Source of the DNA: Paludibaculum fermentans
GTDB lineage: Bacteria > Acidobacteriota > Terriglobia > Bryobacterales > Bryobacteraceae
Length of the DNA: 64,000 bases
Assembly (NCBI RefSeq): GCF_015277775.1
Contig: NZ_CP063849.1
Span: forward strand, 3,782,001 to 3,846,000
Reading direction: 5' to 3'
The position numbers and the translations under genes are program-made. Positions 10,601 to 17,770 of the stretch are shown here, piece after piece. The notes under the pieces are model-generated. The model ran no database searches, had not been told where the DNA came from, and saw only the letters and a list, made by a program, of their open reading frames with translations. Each line of letters begins with the position of its first letter. The first letter of the stretch is position 1.

Positions 10601-10760
10601 CGGAAATGACGGGGCCACACTGATCGGGAACGACGGAGCGACCCTGATTGGGAATGATGGAGCGACGCTTATCGGCAACGACGGAGCGACGTTGATCGGA
10701 AATGATGGAGCCACCGTCGTCAGCAACGACGGCGCGTCTTTGATGGGCCGTCAGCAGTAG
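4653..10760 (+). CDS. Giant secreted SBBP beta-propeller / RHS (YD-repeat) protein
   Basis: About 2035 residues. The N-terminus has a signal peptide; the ATG at 4707 (residue 19) would give a more compact one ending near VGAQ. Residues ~45-250 resemble the conserved domain that precedes SBBP propellers (EQNLGQFPAEVRFV). Residues ~255-620 are SBBP beta-propeller repeats with recurring Asp-Ala-Phe-Val and YLGG. A Cys-containing linker follows, then a DUF6531-like start (DPVSTATGEMYSS) and many YD repeats to ~1725. The RHS core closure contains YYMRARFYDAATARFISRDP, and DPMGL ends it. The ~245-residue tail is variable and ends in seven NDGAT-type octapeptides. I recognise no toxin domain in the tail. 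Likely a surface or secreted filamentous protein. Confidence 0.92.
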   Translation: MAGCADRSRLHWLGVSLGMLLRSVGAICVFVCTVGAQTPTPEAVVQARRQTISWEQNLGQFPAEVRFVSRGGGARVALTDRGARLRLPGTEGRAATVSMDLLGVSGPIAAVPAEPQLGRSHYVSGQDPSRWITGARHFGRVRYARVYPGIDLEFHGAQRELEFDFLVAPLANPGRIEYRFGGASSVKLLPEGDLVIAAGGAEIRQRKPHIFQDVDGERREIAGAFDLRGEGRVGFHVGAYDRTRPLVIDPVVFSLVYDSFGSVSRGVSVDAAGNSIFAGEAGEGFPDPVNAGVYAGGRHDAFVLKLSPTGALIFATYLGGKGDDQGEALAVDAAGNIYLGGQTTSTDFPVTATASQKTLAGGIDAFVARLDPTGKVIYSSLYGGSGDDYPFTMTADTQQNVYIAGMTTSGNLKTLSAQGNAIQATYAAGGTDAFVAKFNTVTGALVYATYLGGDYIDEVYRLVAAPDGSLYAGGDTGSRTFPGPAGTTLQNFNSSYNAFVAKINPAGSALTYCSLFGGSDYDSVRDMALAADGTLYIAGGTASTDLPVSATALQKKYGGNWEDGFLAVLDPAGKVTAMTYLGGPGIDSAMNVGLNADGTLLVTASTSDPTGIGKSSAPGKPYAHRAADEPVYQYLQYTVDGRLTKVTNVDDFKLAPGTNLENCQRNAGSGYTCCAGYFIPSYGNSSTGPYQSALLCTADKAPQAPLTTTGGSDGSSPSAGDPVSTATGEMYSSTVDLNLGGIVPIRLIRYYASALSTSGASSALGVNWMHNYDVKLTVSGTDASILQLGGKVVKFTNSGGEWKATAPRIAYQLQATASGYRFLNPAEKLIYGFDSTGALIRVENRNGVGIDITPSPNGPLMVTDNLGRSLQFTYADGLLSQVTDSAGRTVRYSYDARRLSVYTDAMAQPTTYGYSAAGLLVSSTLPAGNVPVTQAYDDKGRVTNQTDALGNATAFAYDASGGVTITDAGQSATAMAHGPVGGATKVTGADGNTASAEYDSAGRRTKSVDLAGDSSSAAFDQSSGLPTSLTNAAGGATAYTYLTQTQDGFTYSLPSKVTFTDGSTISMSYDSHGNITGLTGTNGKTTQMSYDARGLLASATNATGGVTAYAYNDDGTLASWRSPAGNTNTFAYDGAKRRTKTTLPDGSSIQVVFDDLDRVVRRVNARGDATARTYTANGMVASVTDPLGATATIGYDANDRRTSTTNRAGATTLVEYDALGRATKSTGPTGLQVTQTYDAQGNVVAMGDASGILVRRAFDKAGRPQQLTDALGRAWKFGWDARRSLTSVTNPSGSSLKMAYDSRGRIVDWVEPAGQARHYVYDATGMLKSLSLSGGINLGFTRDDAGRLTGITDARGKTWSFQFDAAGRLASRMDPVGNSVKSTYDNRERPVHLESALGSADTTFDAADLPVRRKYSDGTDLQFTYDKNSRLTAANSMALAYDAEGRITASNGIAVTRDASGRIATITYAAGKTVQYAYDARGLLSTVTDWLGGITSFYYDEAMQLSAITRPNGVVTTYSYNGDAHLNGIVEAKGATLASTSLQLDAGGRVISADRNLPATPVLQDTAEVFAYDDASQVTSNTYDSLGRVTTDATRAYSWDLASRLKGWTAGDASATYSYDAFGAMITRQTPAVSQSFVINYALDMPSIATVKQGDSDGTYYIQWPDGRLLYSVSASNGSRSFFHFDESGNTTMLTGDDGTVTDSYAVTPYGEVTSQSGTTPNPFIFQGEFGVRREAGNLYYMRARFYDAATARFISRDPVLETRRPLSLNPYQYAELNPLTQIDPMGLSSRSNGVPAGAPENPQVRAFGFALGLSDFAFTPRLSLQDAKGSLRSIIMGADALVTYARIQYAVYSAIPFIGPPSSFVSAILSSVTGYNISPGAVDKLVAVDDISSVGSSLAIANLLGRDSSSILNGFADKTAGLLGQQYSDFFGHLADYVIDNDRASLGGAASSGLRNLLGGTAGSLLSSWANGLIGNDGTTLIGNDGATLIGNDGATLIGNDGATLIGNDGATLIGNDGATVVSNDGASLMGRQQ
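10572..10739 (+). repeat. Seven tandem 24-bp coding repeats (LIGNDGAT octapeptides)
   Basis: Seven in-frame 24-bp units encode LIGNDGTT, LIGNDGAT repeated, and finally VVSNDGAS. Third codon positions vary between units (aac/aat, ggg/gga, acg/acc), so the peptide rather than the DNA appears conserved. They form the extreme C-terminus of the RHS protein. Confidence 0.9.
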
Positions 10761-10796
10761 CAGGGCCTGACAGGAACTGAGAGCTGGAGAATCACA

Positions 10797-11033
10797 ATGC
10801 TTCGAACTATTGGTTTACTCGCGATCCTCGCCGTTGCACTGGCGGCCGCGCCAATCAAGTATTCGTACGACGCGGCCGGCCGTCTGACGAAGGCCGATTA
10901 CGGCGACGGGCGGGTCATCACGTACACATATGATGCCGCTGGGAATCTGCTACGGCGGGACACCGCCACGCAGGCCAAGCCGCAGAGCGAGGCGAAGCCA
11001 CCGGCCGGGAGTAAGGAGAAAGCTACCCGCTGA
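10797..11033 (+). CDS. Small secreted two-YD-repeat protein
   Basis: A 78-residue protein with a signal peptide (MLRTIGLLAILAVALAAAP) followed by two YD-repeat units (KYSYDAAGRL, TYTYDAAGNL) and a Lys/Glu/Pro-rich tail. It starts 36 bases after the giant RHS gene on the same strand and is probably cotranscribed. It resembles a free-standing fragment of an RHS shell. Whether it caps or interacts with the large protein, or is a duplication remnant, cannot be decided here. Confidence 0.7.
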   Translation: MLRTIGLLAILAVALAAAPIKYSYDAAGRLTKADYGDGRVITYTYDAAGNLLRRDTATQAKPQSEAKPPAGSKEKATR

Positions 11034-11058
11034 CTGACCTGACTGGAGCCGCGTGTGT

Positions 11059-11088
11059 GGGCGGAGGCCGTCCGGCGCTCCTCCGCCC
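11059..11088. terminator. Hairpin between convergent RHS and kinase genes
   Basis: A perfect 9-bp GC stem (11059-11067 with 11080-11088) and a 12-nt loop lie between converging genes. No T-tract follows on either strand; it could be a bidirectional or factor-assisted terminator. Confidence 0.4.
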
Positions 11089-11126
11089 GTGCTCCGGCGG
11101 AGGCGGCACAAGTGACGAGGGTGGCG

Positions 11127-13451
11127 CTATTGCCTCATCGGCTGCAGTTCGTTCATGGCGGCATTCAGCAACCGCTGATTCTCGGCGTCCGACGGATCCA
11201 GCGCCTGCAGCACCTGGTATTCCCGGAGGGCCTGTTCGCCCATGGCCCGGCCCTCTGCCCGGTGCCCACCGGCCCACAGGGCTTTGCTGAGAAGCCGGTG
11301 CGTTTCCACCAGGTCGCGCTTCGCTTCGATGTTGCGCGGATCCGCCGCCGCCAACCCGCTGTGAATGCGCAGCGCGGCCCGATGGCTGTCGATGGCAGGT
11401 TCCCACTGCAGATTCAGCGACTGGGCCGCACCGTAGTTATTCCAGGCATCCCCCAGATTTCGCTGGAGGCCCGCCTCCTTTGGCGCGGATTCCGCCACCT
11501 GGCGGAAGATCTCCAGGCTGCGGCGCTGCAGGTCTAACGCCTCGACCGCCAGGGAACGGTCGCCCGAGGAGGCTGCTAATGCCTGCAGCGCATAGCCAAC
11601 ATAGGTCATGGAAGAGCCTAGCCGCATGCGGAGCCCCAGCGACTCCGGAGCTGCCGCGGTGAGCTTCTGCTGGAGGACCAGCGCCTGCCGGTAAATCTTC
11701 AGCGCCTCGAGATGCAGTTGGCGGTCGTTCTGAATGGAAGCCCTGACGGCCACGGCATTGCCCAACTGACGCAGGCACTGTGCGACCTCTTCGGTGAGCT
11801 TCGAATTGGCCGGATCCTGATTCAGGAGTCCCTGGGCCACCACAGAGGCGCGCCGGATCGAGGTTTCCGCATCCGCGGTGCGGCCCAACCGGATGAGCCC
11901 CGGGCCTTGCGCCTGCAGTGTGTGAACGAGATCCAGGGAGGCTGCGCGGTCGCCTGGCGCGTCACGCAGGCAACCCTCCAGAATCTGTTGTGATTTCCGG
12001 TAACTCTCGATGGCTCCCGAGGAGTCGCCGACATTCTGGCCATAGGGCTGGCCCTGGATGTTCCCCAGCTTCCAGTAGGCTTCGGCGAGCTCGCGCTGTA
12101 GAGTTTCGTCGCCTGCGCGGTCGGCCGCCAGACTATCGAGATACTCTCGGGCCCGCTTCACCAGAAGCTCCCGGGCGGCGGTGGAGCCCGGCACGTCTTT
12201 CACGGAATCGTAGAACTCAAAGAGGAGCGAGTTTGCCAGGCTCCGCACTTCGTTGAAGCGGCGTTCCGCCCGGCGCGCCTGAATCGAGGTGGTGATGATG
12301 CCGGCAACCAGCGCGGTGAGCGCCACGGCGACGGCTGCGGCCGCGAGGCGATTCCGGCTGATGAGCCGCAACGTCCGGTAGACACGCCCCCCGCTGCGGG
12401 CGGCGACAGGCTGGCCGCCCCGCCAGGCGTTCACATCGCGCAGCAATTCGGCGGCGGATTCGTAGCGGAGTTCCACATCGGGCGCCAGGGCGCGTCGGAA
12501 GATGGCCTGCCAATCGCGGCCCAGGCCTGCCGCATGGACCGGCCAATGCCGCTCTACGGCCTGGGCCAACTGCTCCGGAGTGTGTGCCTCACAGTGAAAG
12601 GGCTTGGCGCCCGTGAGGAGCTCGAACAACAGGACGCCGAGGGCAAAGACGTCAGCCGAAGTGGTGACGTTCCGGCCCCGGAGTTGTTCCGGACTGGCGT
12701 AGCCGGGCGTCATGGCTGCATGCGCAACCGTGAACTCCTGGGGTCCGACTAGCGTGGCAATGCCGAAATCCAGCAGTTTGGGCACTCCGTCGCCATCCAC
12801 CAGGATGTTGGCTGGTTTCAGGTCGCGGTGCACCACCAGGCTGCGATGCGCGTATTGCACGGCCGAACAGACTTGGCCGAAGAGTTCCAGCTTGCGGCTG
12901 AGCGGCAACTGATTCCGCCGGGCGTACTCGTCTAGGGGGATGCCATTGACGTGCTCCATCACGAGATAGGGCAGCCCGTCAGCGGTGTTCCCGCCATCGA
13001 TGAGACGGGCGATATTCGGGTGCTCCATCTGGGCCAGGATCTGACGCTCAGACCGGAAACGGCGCAGAGCCTCCTCACTGTCCAAACCATGCTGGATGAG
13101 CTTGATGGCCACCCGCTTCTCGTAGGCGTCGTCATCCCGGACGGCCAGGTAGACGGTGCCCATGCCGCCCTGGCCTAGAGTTTTCACCACGCGGTAGGCG
13201 CCCAGCCGCAAGCCGGCCTGGGCATCCGGGTCGTGGCGCGCGACCAGCTTGGCCTGTGCGTCGAGGGCCGAGCCCTGCCAGAGGGTGCGCGCCGCCGCGG
13301 CCTCATCCGCTCTCAACAGGGCTTCTACGCGAGCGCAGAGTTCGCTGTCGCCGTGACACTCCGCAGCCAGCGCGGCGCCGCGCTGCTCCACGGGCAAGTC
13401 CAGCAGCCGGTCGAAGATCTCAGCGGTCCTGTCGGGCTGGTGCGGAGCCAC
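11127..13451 (-). CDS. Membrane Ser/Thr protein kinase with C-terminal TPR repeats
   Basis: 774 residues from a GTG at 13451; the longer open frame overlaps the sigma gene and reads as a shadow. The kinase domain covers residues ~85-350: GQGGMGTV P-loop, VAIKL with K117, HRDLKPANIL catalytic loop, DFG, and an SADVFALGVLLFELLTG segment. A membrane helix follows near residue 385. The rest is TPR-like helical repeats, presumably extracytoplasmic. The gene starts 4 bases after the stop of an ECF-like sigma factor, the familiar acidobacterial sigma/kinase pair, so the kinase likely modulates that sigma factor or shares its signal. Confidence 0.93.
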   Translation of the reverse strand: MAPHQPDRTAEIFDRLLDLPVEQRGAALAAECHGDSELCARVEALLRADEAAAARTLWQGSALDAQAKLVARHDPDAQAGLRLGAYRVVKTLGQGGMGTVYLAVRDDDAYEKRVAIKLIQHGLDSEEALRRFRSERQILAQMEHPNIARLIDGGNTADGLPYLVMEHVNGIPLDEYARRNQLPLSRKLELFGQVCSAVQYAHRSLVVHRDLKPANILVDGDGVPKLLDFGIATLVGPQEFTVAHAAMTPGYASPEQLRGRNVTTSADVFALGVLLFELLTGAKPFHCEAHTPEQLAQAVERHWPVHAAGLGRDWQAIFRRALAPDVELRYESAAELLRDVNAWRGGQPVAARSGGRVYRTLRLISRNRLAAAAVAVALTALVAGIITTSIQARRAERRFNEVRSLANSLLFEFYDSVKDVPGSTAARELLVKRAREYLDSLAADRAGDETLQRELAEAYWKLGNIQGQPYGQNVGDSSGAIESYRKSQQILEGCLRDAPGDRAASLDLVHTLQAQGPGLIRLGRTADAETSIRRASVVAQGLLNQDPANSKLTEEVAQCLRQLGNAVAVRASIQNDRQLHLEALKIYRQALVLQQKLTAAAPESLGLRMRLGSSMTYVGYALQALAASSGDRSLAVEALDLQRRSLEIFRQVAESAPKEAGLQRNLGDAWNNYGAAQSLNLQWEPAIDSHRAALRIHSGLAAADPRNIEAKRDLVETHRLLSKALWAGGHRAEGRAMGEQALREYQVLQALDPSDAENQRLLNAAMNELQPMRQ

Positions 13452-13455
13452 GATG

Positions 13456-14052
13456 CTAACCGGCCCCCATGGCCTGTTCCAGCCAGGCCCTGGCGAAGCG
13501 CCAGTCGCGCTCCACTGTGCGGAGCGAGACGTCGGTACCGCCGGCGCGGAGCACCTCCACGGCTTCCTCGTTGTTGAGGCCACCGAAGAAACGCAATTCC
13601 ACCACCTGCGCCTGGCGTGGGTACTCAGCGGCCAGGCGATCGAGTGCCTCGTCCAGGACGACCAAATCAGGGTCCTGCGCCACCATGAGGTTCTGCGCTT
13701 CGTCGAGGGGCAGGACCTTGCCGAAGCCACGCTTCGCGGCGCGGAATTTCCGGGCATGGTCGACCAGGATCCGGCGCATCATCTGTGCGGCCACGGCGAT
13801 GAACTGGGCGCGGTTCTTCCACTCATACTGTGGCGTGCGGCACAACTGCAAATAGACTTCGTGAACGAGGGCTGTCGCCTGGAGGGTGTGATTGGGGCGC
13901 TCGGAGGCAAGGAACCGGGCAGCGAGGCGCCGTAACTCGGTGTACACTACCGCCGTCACGTCCGCCGCATCGGGCTTGCCGTTCTCCTGCCAACGTTCCA
14001 GCCATTCGGTGAGTTTGCCTGGCTGAATGTCCGATCGATCTGCTTCCGACAA
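13456..14052 (-). CDS. ECF-like RNA polymerase sigma factor
   Basis: Region 2 (ELRRLAARFLASERPNHTL, then ALVHEVYLQL) and region 4 (EYPRQAQVVELRFFGGLNNEE) match the ECF-like sigma group commonly linked to Ser/Thr kinases. The frame is open to 14421, but family length (~190 residues) and composition point to a start near the TTG at 14052, giving 198 residues; this start is uncertain. The downstream kinase gene begins 4 bases later. It probably responds to a signal sensed by the kinase/TPR protein. Confidence 0.85.
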   Translation of the reverse strand: MSEADRSDIQPGKLTEWLERWQENGKPDAADVTAVVYTELRRLAARFLASERPNHTLQATALVHEVYLQLCRTPQYEWKNRAQFIAVAAQMMRRILVDHARKFRAAKRGFGKVLPLDEAQNLMVAQDPDLVVLDEALDRLAAEYPRQAQVVELRFFGGLNNEEAVEVLRAGGTDVSLRTVERDWRFARAWLEQAMGAG

Positions 14053-14360
14053 CCTAAGACGTCGCGCTCCAGTTTCCAACCGAGTGTACCATCCGGACTT
14101 CCAAGTCTTGCTTGCAGCGGGTACCATAACAGATCGTGGGGCAGAGGGGCGGGTTGGCCAGGTAACTGGCGGGGCAGGCATGGGGGCGGAAGTGGGTTCA
14201 TGCAGGGAACGGGGCCAAACAGGCTCCGGTCGCTGGTCGTAAGTCGCCATCCTGGAAGGGTTACAGGCGAGGTTGAGTATCTTGCCCAATCGTATAAGCC
14301 CGCGGCTCCAATCAGTCGATAGAAGAACGTGAAGTAAGACGAAAGGCAGCCACCGCGGCG
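14053..14360. other. Intergenic region between sigma factor and hydrolase
   Basis: About 308 bases separating divergent genes. The minus-strand frame stays open through it, so part may be coding if the sigma factor starts further upstream. A TATAAG -10-like hexamer (14293-14298) lies 63 bases before the hydrolase, but I see no well-spaced -35. Nothing else recognisable. Confidence 0.4.
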
Positions 14361-15788
14361 ATGGAGTTGAGCAAGAATCCGGTTTGGGAGGCGTTTGCCT
14401 GGCGTGTGCTGCCCCATGCACTGCACGGCGGCTCAGACTTCGGCGAGTGCCTGGCCACCCTGGAACGGATTGGGGAAGGCTCCGCCGACGACTGGCACCG
14501 AGAGTGGACCGCCACGGCCGACCGGGTGGCCGCCATCGCCCAGGTGAGCGACCAGCGCGGGCACTTCATCAGCGCCCGGGAAGCCTACTTCCGCGCCTCG
14601 AACTACTACCACGCCTCTTACTTTCCCCTGTTCGGCGCTCCGGTGGATCCCCGCCTGACGCGCGCCTTCACTGCCGAAGTGGCGGCGTTCCAGCGGGCCG
14701 CGGCCCTGAGCCAACCGGCGATCGAACCCATCGAGATCCCGTTTGAAGGGCGCACGCTGCCCGGCTACTTTGTCCGCGCCTCCAGCGACCCCGGCAGCCG
14801 GCCGACGATCGTCCAGGTGAACGGCTACGACTCCAACATCCAGGAGATGTATTTCGCGCATGGCCCGGCAGCCGTGAGCCGCGGGTACAACTGCCTGCTG
14901 TTCGACGGGCCGGGCCAGGGGCGCAACCTGATCCGGGACGGTCTGGTGCTGCGCCCCGATTGGGAAAATGTGGTCCGCGCGGTGATCGACTACGCGGTGA
15001 CGCGGCCTGAAGTGGATCCCTGGCGGATCGTGCTGGCGGGTTGGGGTCTAGGGGGCTTCCTGGCTCCGAGGGCTGCAGCGTTCGAAAAGCGGATTGCCGC
15101 CCTGATCGCCGATCCGGGCCAGTGGGACCAAAGTGATACGGTGAAGGCGATCCCTGTCCCGCCGGAGCTCCTGAGGCAGAAGGACAGCGTGCCGCCGCCG
15201 CAGTTCGAGCAGTTTGAGCAGTGGCTGCGTTCACCGGCGGCCGACCCCATGTTCCGCTGGCGGACACTGCAGCGCGGCATGTGGACGCACGGGGTGAATT
15301 CCCTGTTTGAGCTGGTGAAGCAGATCGTGCGCTTCGAGATCAGTCCGGTGGCCGAACACATCAGTTGCCCCACGCTGTTGACGGCCGTGGATGGCGATAC
15401 GCTCAGCCGCGGCGCGCAGAAGCTCTTCGACGCCCTGCGCTGCCCCAAACTGCTGCTCCGTTTCACTGCAACGGAGGGGAGTGGAGGCCACTGCGAGCCA
15501 CTGGCCCGGAGCCTTTACGAGCAGCGGGTGTTCGACTGGCTGGACGAGACGCTAAAGAGCGGAGGCTGCCTGCCGCTGCATCTGCACCTGGGGCGCGATG
15601 CGGCCGCCGCGGCCAAACCGCCCCAAACGGGCGTCAATGGAAGCACTGAGGTTTCGCCGCCTCCGGCACACGCTCCAAGCAGCGCAACAGACACCCGCCC
15701 GACGATCCGGTTTGAGGATGAGGGCGTGTTTAAGCGAAGCGACTTGGGCCTGCCGCCACGCTGGGGCGGCGGGGACCGGTCCAGCTGA
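14361..15788 (+). CDS. Alpha/beta hydrolase (FrsA/acyl-peptidase-like) lacking the nucleophile Ser
   Basis: The 475-residue protein has a helical N-terminal domain with ISAREAYFRASNYY and an alpha/beta-hydrolase core from ~120. The oxyanion region reads FDGPGQG. The nucleophile elbow reads GWGLGG where this family normally has GWSLGG, so residue 229 is Gly (codon GGT at 15045-15047, one transition from AGT). Acid candidates D344/D346 and a His (GGHCEP, H377) remain. Residues after ~400 form a Pro/Ala-rich tail not typical of the family and may reflect extension or a late frameshift. Either a pseudoenzyme or a sequence error at one base. Confidence 0.85.
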   Translation: MELSKNPVWEAFAWRVLPHALHGGSDFGECLATLERIGEGSADDWHREWTATADRVAAIAQVSDQRGHFISAREAYFRASNYYHASYFPLFGAPVDPRLTRAFTAEVAAFQRAAALSQPAIEPIEIPFEGRTLPGYFVRASSDPGSRPTIVQVNGYDSNIQEMYFAHGPAAVSRGYNCLLFDGPGQGRNLIRDGLVLRPDWENVVRAVIDYAVTRPEVDPWRIVLAGWGLGGFLAPRAAAFEKRIAALIADPGQWDQSDTVKAIPVPPELLRQKDSVPPPQFEQFEQWLRSPAADPMFRWRTLQRGMWTHGVNSLFELVKQIVRFEISPVAEHISCPTLLTAVDGDTLSRGAQKLFDALRCPKLLLRFTATEGSGGHCEPLARSLYEQRVFDWLDETLKSGGCLPLHLHLGRDAAAAAKPPQTGVNGSTEVSPPPAHAPSSATDTRPTIRFEDEGVFKRSDLGLPPRWGGGDRSS

Positions 15789-15854
15789 GCCGCTCGACCG
15801 GCGAGCGCTGGAAGATCTTCCATCAGTTGCCGCGCCCAGGTGTCGCGGCGATGG

Positions 15855-15869
15855 GATAATCCCTGTATG
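15855..15869 (+). promoter_or_regulatory. Candidate leaderless -10 element for the LacI gene
   Basis: GATAAT (15855-15860) ends six bases before the ATG at 15867, so transcription would begin at about the A of the start codon. No Shine-Dalgarno sequence is present between them. There is no clear -35 at standard spacing. Confidence 0.35.
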
Positions 15870-16880
15870 GCAGTTCGACTCAAGGACATCGCACGCGACC
15901 TCGGGGTGAGCGTCGTGACCGTGTCCAAGGTGCTCCGCAACCACTCCGATATCAGTGACGAGACGAGGGATCGCGTCCTGAAACGGATGAAGGAGCTGAA
16001 CTACCGTCCCAATCTGGCCGCCCGAGCCCTGGTGACCGGCCGCAGCTTTTCCGTCGGGCTCGTCGTGCCGGACCTGGTGCATCCGTTCTTTGCGGAAGTT
16101 GCCAAGGGCCTGTCGAAGATCCTGCGCAAGAAAGGCTACAGCCTGCTGATCGCCAGTTCGGAAGAAGATCCGGAACTCGAGCAGCAGGAGTTGGACATGA
16201 TGCTGGCGCGGCGGGTGGATGCCCTGGTGGTCGCCTCGGCCCAGTGGACGGTGGAGAGCTTCCGGCGCATTGAAGAGCAGAAGACTCCGTACGTCCTGAT
16301 CGACCGGCAGTTCGCCGGGCTGGCGGCGAATTTCGTAGGGGTAGACGATGAGGCGGTCGGCGCGCTGGCGACTTCCCACCTGATTGAGCAGGGATGCAGC
16401 AGGATTGCGCACATCCGTGGTCCGGAGCTGAGCACGGGCCTGGGGCGTCTGGAAGGCTACAGGCGGGCGCTCGCGAAGCACGGCCTGGCGCCGTTGCCAG
16501 GCTATGTGGTGATGGGACGCTCCGTCGACAACCTGAGCGACACCAGCGGCCACGAAGCGATGCTGCGGCTGCTGGAGCTGCAACCGCGCCCTGACGGAGT
16601 GTTCTGCTACAACGATCCGACGGCCATGGGCGCCATGAAGGCGATACTGGACGGCGGACTGCGGGTGCCGGAAGATGTGGCCGTGATCGGCGCGGGCAAT
16701 GTGAACTACGCGGGGCTGCTGCGGGTGCCGCTTTCGAGCATCGACCAGCACAGCGACAGCATTGGAGAGCGAGCCGGGAAGCTGGCGCTGAGCCTGGTGG
16801 AGTCGAAGACGGCCGTCAGGCCGCGGACTGTGCTGCTGGACCCGGGGCTGGTGGTCCGGGCTTCCAGCGCCCGGGCGTAG
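15867..16880 (+). CDS. LacI family transcriptional regulator
   Basis: A 337-residue protein starting at the ATG at 15867. The N-terminal helix-turn-helix and hinge are classic (RLKDIARDLGVSVVTVSKVL, then NYRPNLAARAL). A periplasmic-binding-protein-like effector domain follows (VGLVVPDLVHPFFAEVAKGL, FCYNDPTAMGAMKAI, VPLSSIDQ). It converges on the minus-strand GDP-sugar operon. It is the only local regulator for the sugar locus and is therefore the best candidate to bind the CG-centred palindrome in the divergent promoter region at 23.3 kb. The likely inducer is a sugar or sugar phosphate, by inference. Confidence 0.93.
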   Translation: MAVRLKDIARDLGVSVVTVSKVLRNHSDISDETRDRVLKRMKELNYRPNLAARALVTGRSFSVGLVVPDLVHPFFAEVAKGLSKILRKKGYSLLIASSEEDPELEQQELDMMLARRVDALVVASAQWTVESFRRIEEQKTPYVLIDRQFAGLAANFVGVDDEAVGALATSHLIEQGCSRIAHIRGPELSTGLGRLEGYRRALAKHGLAPLPGYVVMGRSVDNLSDTSGHEAMLRLLELQPRPDGVFCYNDPTAMGAMKAILDGGLRVPEDVAVIGAGNVNYAGLLRVPLSSIDQHSDSIGERAGKLALSLVESKTAVRPRTVLLDPGLVVRASSARA

Positions 16881-16957
16881 GCGGAAATTTCCCCAGAGGG
16901 TGGCCAGGGTCCCCTGTCCCGGGATTTTCCAGGACGAGCGGACCGGCCAATTCACAA

Positions 16958-17770
16958 CTACGGGACGAAGGCGCGCAGCAGCCGCATACCGTCCGTGCTC
17001 TCCAACTCGAACGGATCCGTGCCGGGCGGCAGGTAGAAGCCGTCGCCGGCCTTCACCTCGTTCCGGTCGAGCTGCCCAGTGCCTTCCAGGACGATCAGCG
17101 CCTGCCAGCGGGAGGGATCGGGGGTGTACAACTTCGCAGCTCCGACAATGAGCGCGTCGACGGCAAAGTACTCGCACTCAGCCAGGCGCAATTCTCCGGG
17201 CGCCAATTCGACGGGTGGCCGGATTCCAGGGTGCGGGTCCAGGGACGACACATCCATAGCCTTGTCCAGATGCAGTTCGCGCGGGCGGCCATAGTCGTAC
17301 AGACGGTAAGTGACATCGGACTGCTGTTGCACTTCGCAGACAACCACACCCGCGCCGATGGCGTGGATGGTCCCGGCCGGGACGTAGACCGTGTCACCCG
17401 GCTTCACCGGTACCCAATTGAGCAGCGACTCAATCTCGCCGCTAAGTGAGGCTGCGCGCAGGTGTTCGGGCGTGATCTGCTTCGTGAGTCCGCAGGCCAG
17501 GGCCGCGCCTGGCTCCGCGCGCAGGACATGCCACATCTCTGTCTTGCCGCGGCTGTGCTCGTGCTTCGCGGCGTACTCGTCATTTGGATGGACCTGCACC
17601 GACAGCCGCTCTGAGGTGAAGATCAGTTTCATCAGCAGGGGCAGGGGTTCGCCCTCGGTCCCGAACCAGACCTCGCCGATTTTGCGGCCGCCGGATTCGT
17701 ACCAGGGGGCCAGGTCCGGCGTCCCCCAGACTTTTTCGAGGAACGTCTTCGACATGGGCACTGGTTTCAT
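16958..17770 (-). CDS. manA: Mannose-6-phosphate isomerase (type I, short form)
   Basis: 270 residues from the ATG at 17770, whose ATGA overlaps the manC stop. It interconverts fructose-6-P and mannose-6-P, feeding GDP-mannose synthesis. Zinc-site features of type I isomerases are present: SVQVHPNDEYA (Gln and His), KTEMWHVL (Glu) and the later GTIHAIGAG (His). The C-terminal half is a second cupin-like fold. It is the last gene of the minus-strand GDP-sugar operon and is shorter than the enterobacterial form, as in Bacillus-type enzymes. Confidence 0.9.
   Translation of the reverse strand: MKPVPMSKTFLEKVWGTPDLAPWYESGGRKIGEVWFGTEGEPLPLLMKLIFTSERLSVQVHPNDEYAAKHEHSRGKTEMWHVLRAEPGAALACGLTKQITPEHLRAASLSGEIESLLNWVPVKPGDTVYVPAGTIHAIGAGVVVCEVQQQSDVTYRLYDYGRPRELHLDKAMDVSSLDPHPGIRPPVELAPGELRLAECEYFAVDALIVGAAKLYTPDPSRWQALIVLEGTGQLDRNEVKAGDGFYLPPGTDPFELESTDGMRLLRAFVP

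Noticed and set aside
10572-10739. Regular 24-bp repeats as a possible CRISPR array
   Set aside because: Units are directly tandem with no spacers, in frame with the RHS gene, and vary at third codon positions.
11127-13757. Extended 876-codon start for the kinase
   Set aside because: The first ~100 codons overlap the sigma factor gene in another frame and read as Arg/Ser/Trp-rich shadow; the GTG at 13451 lies just after the sigma stop.
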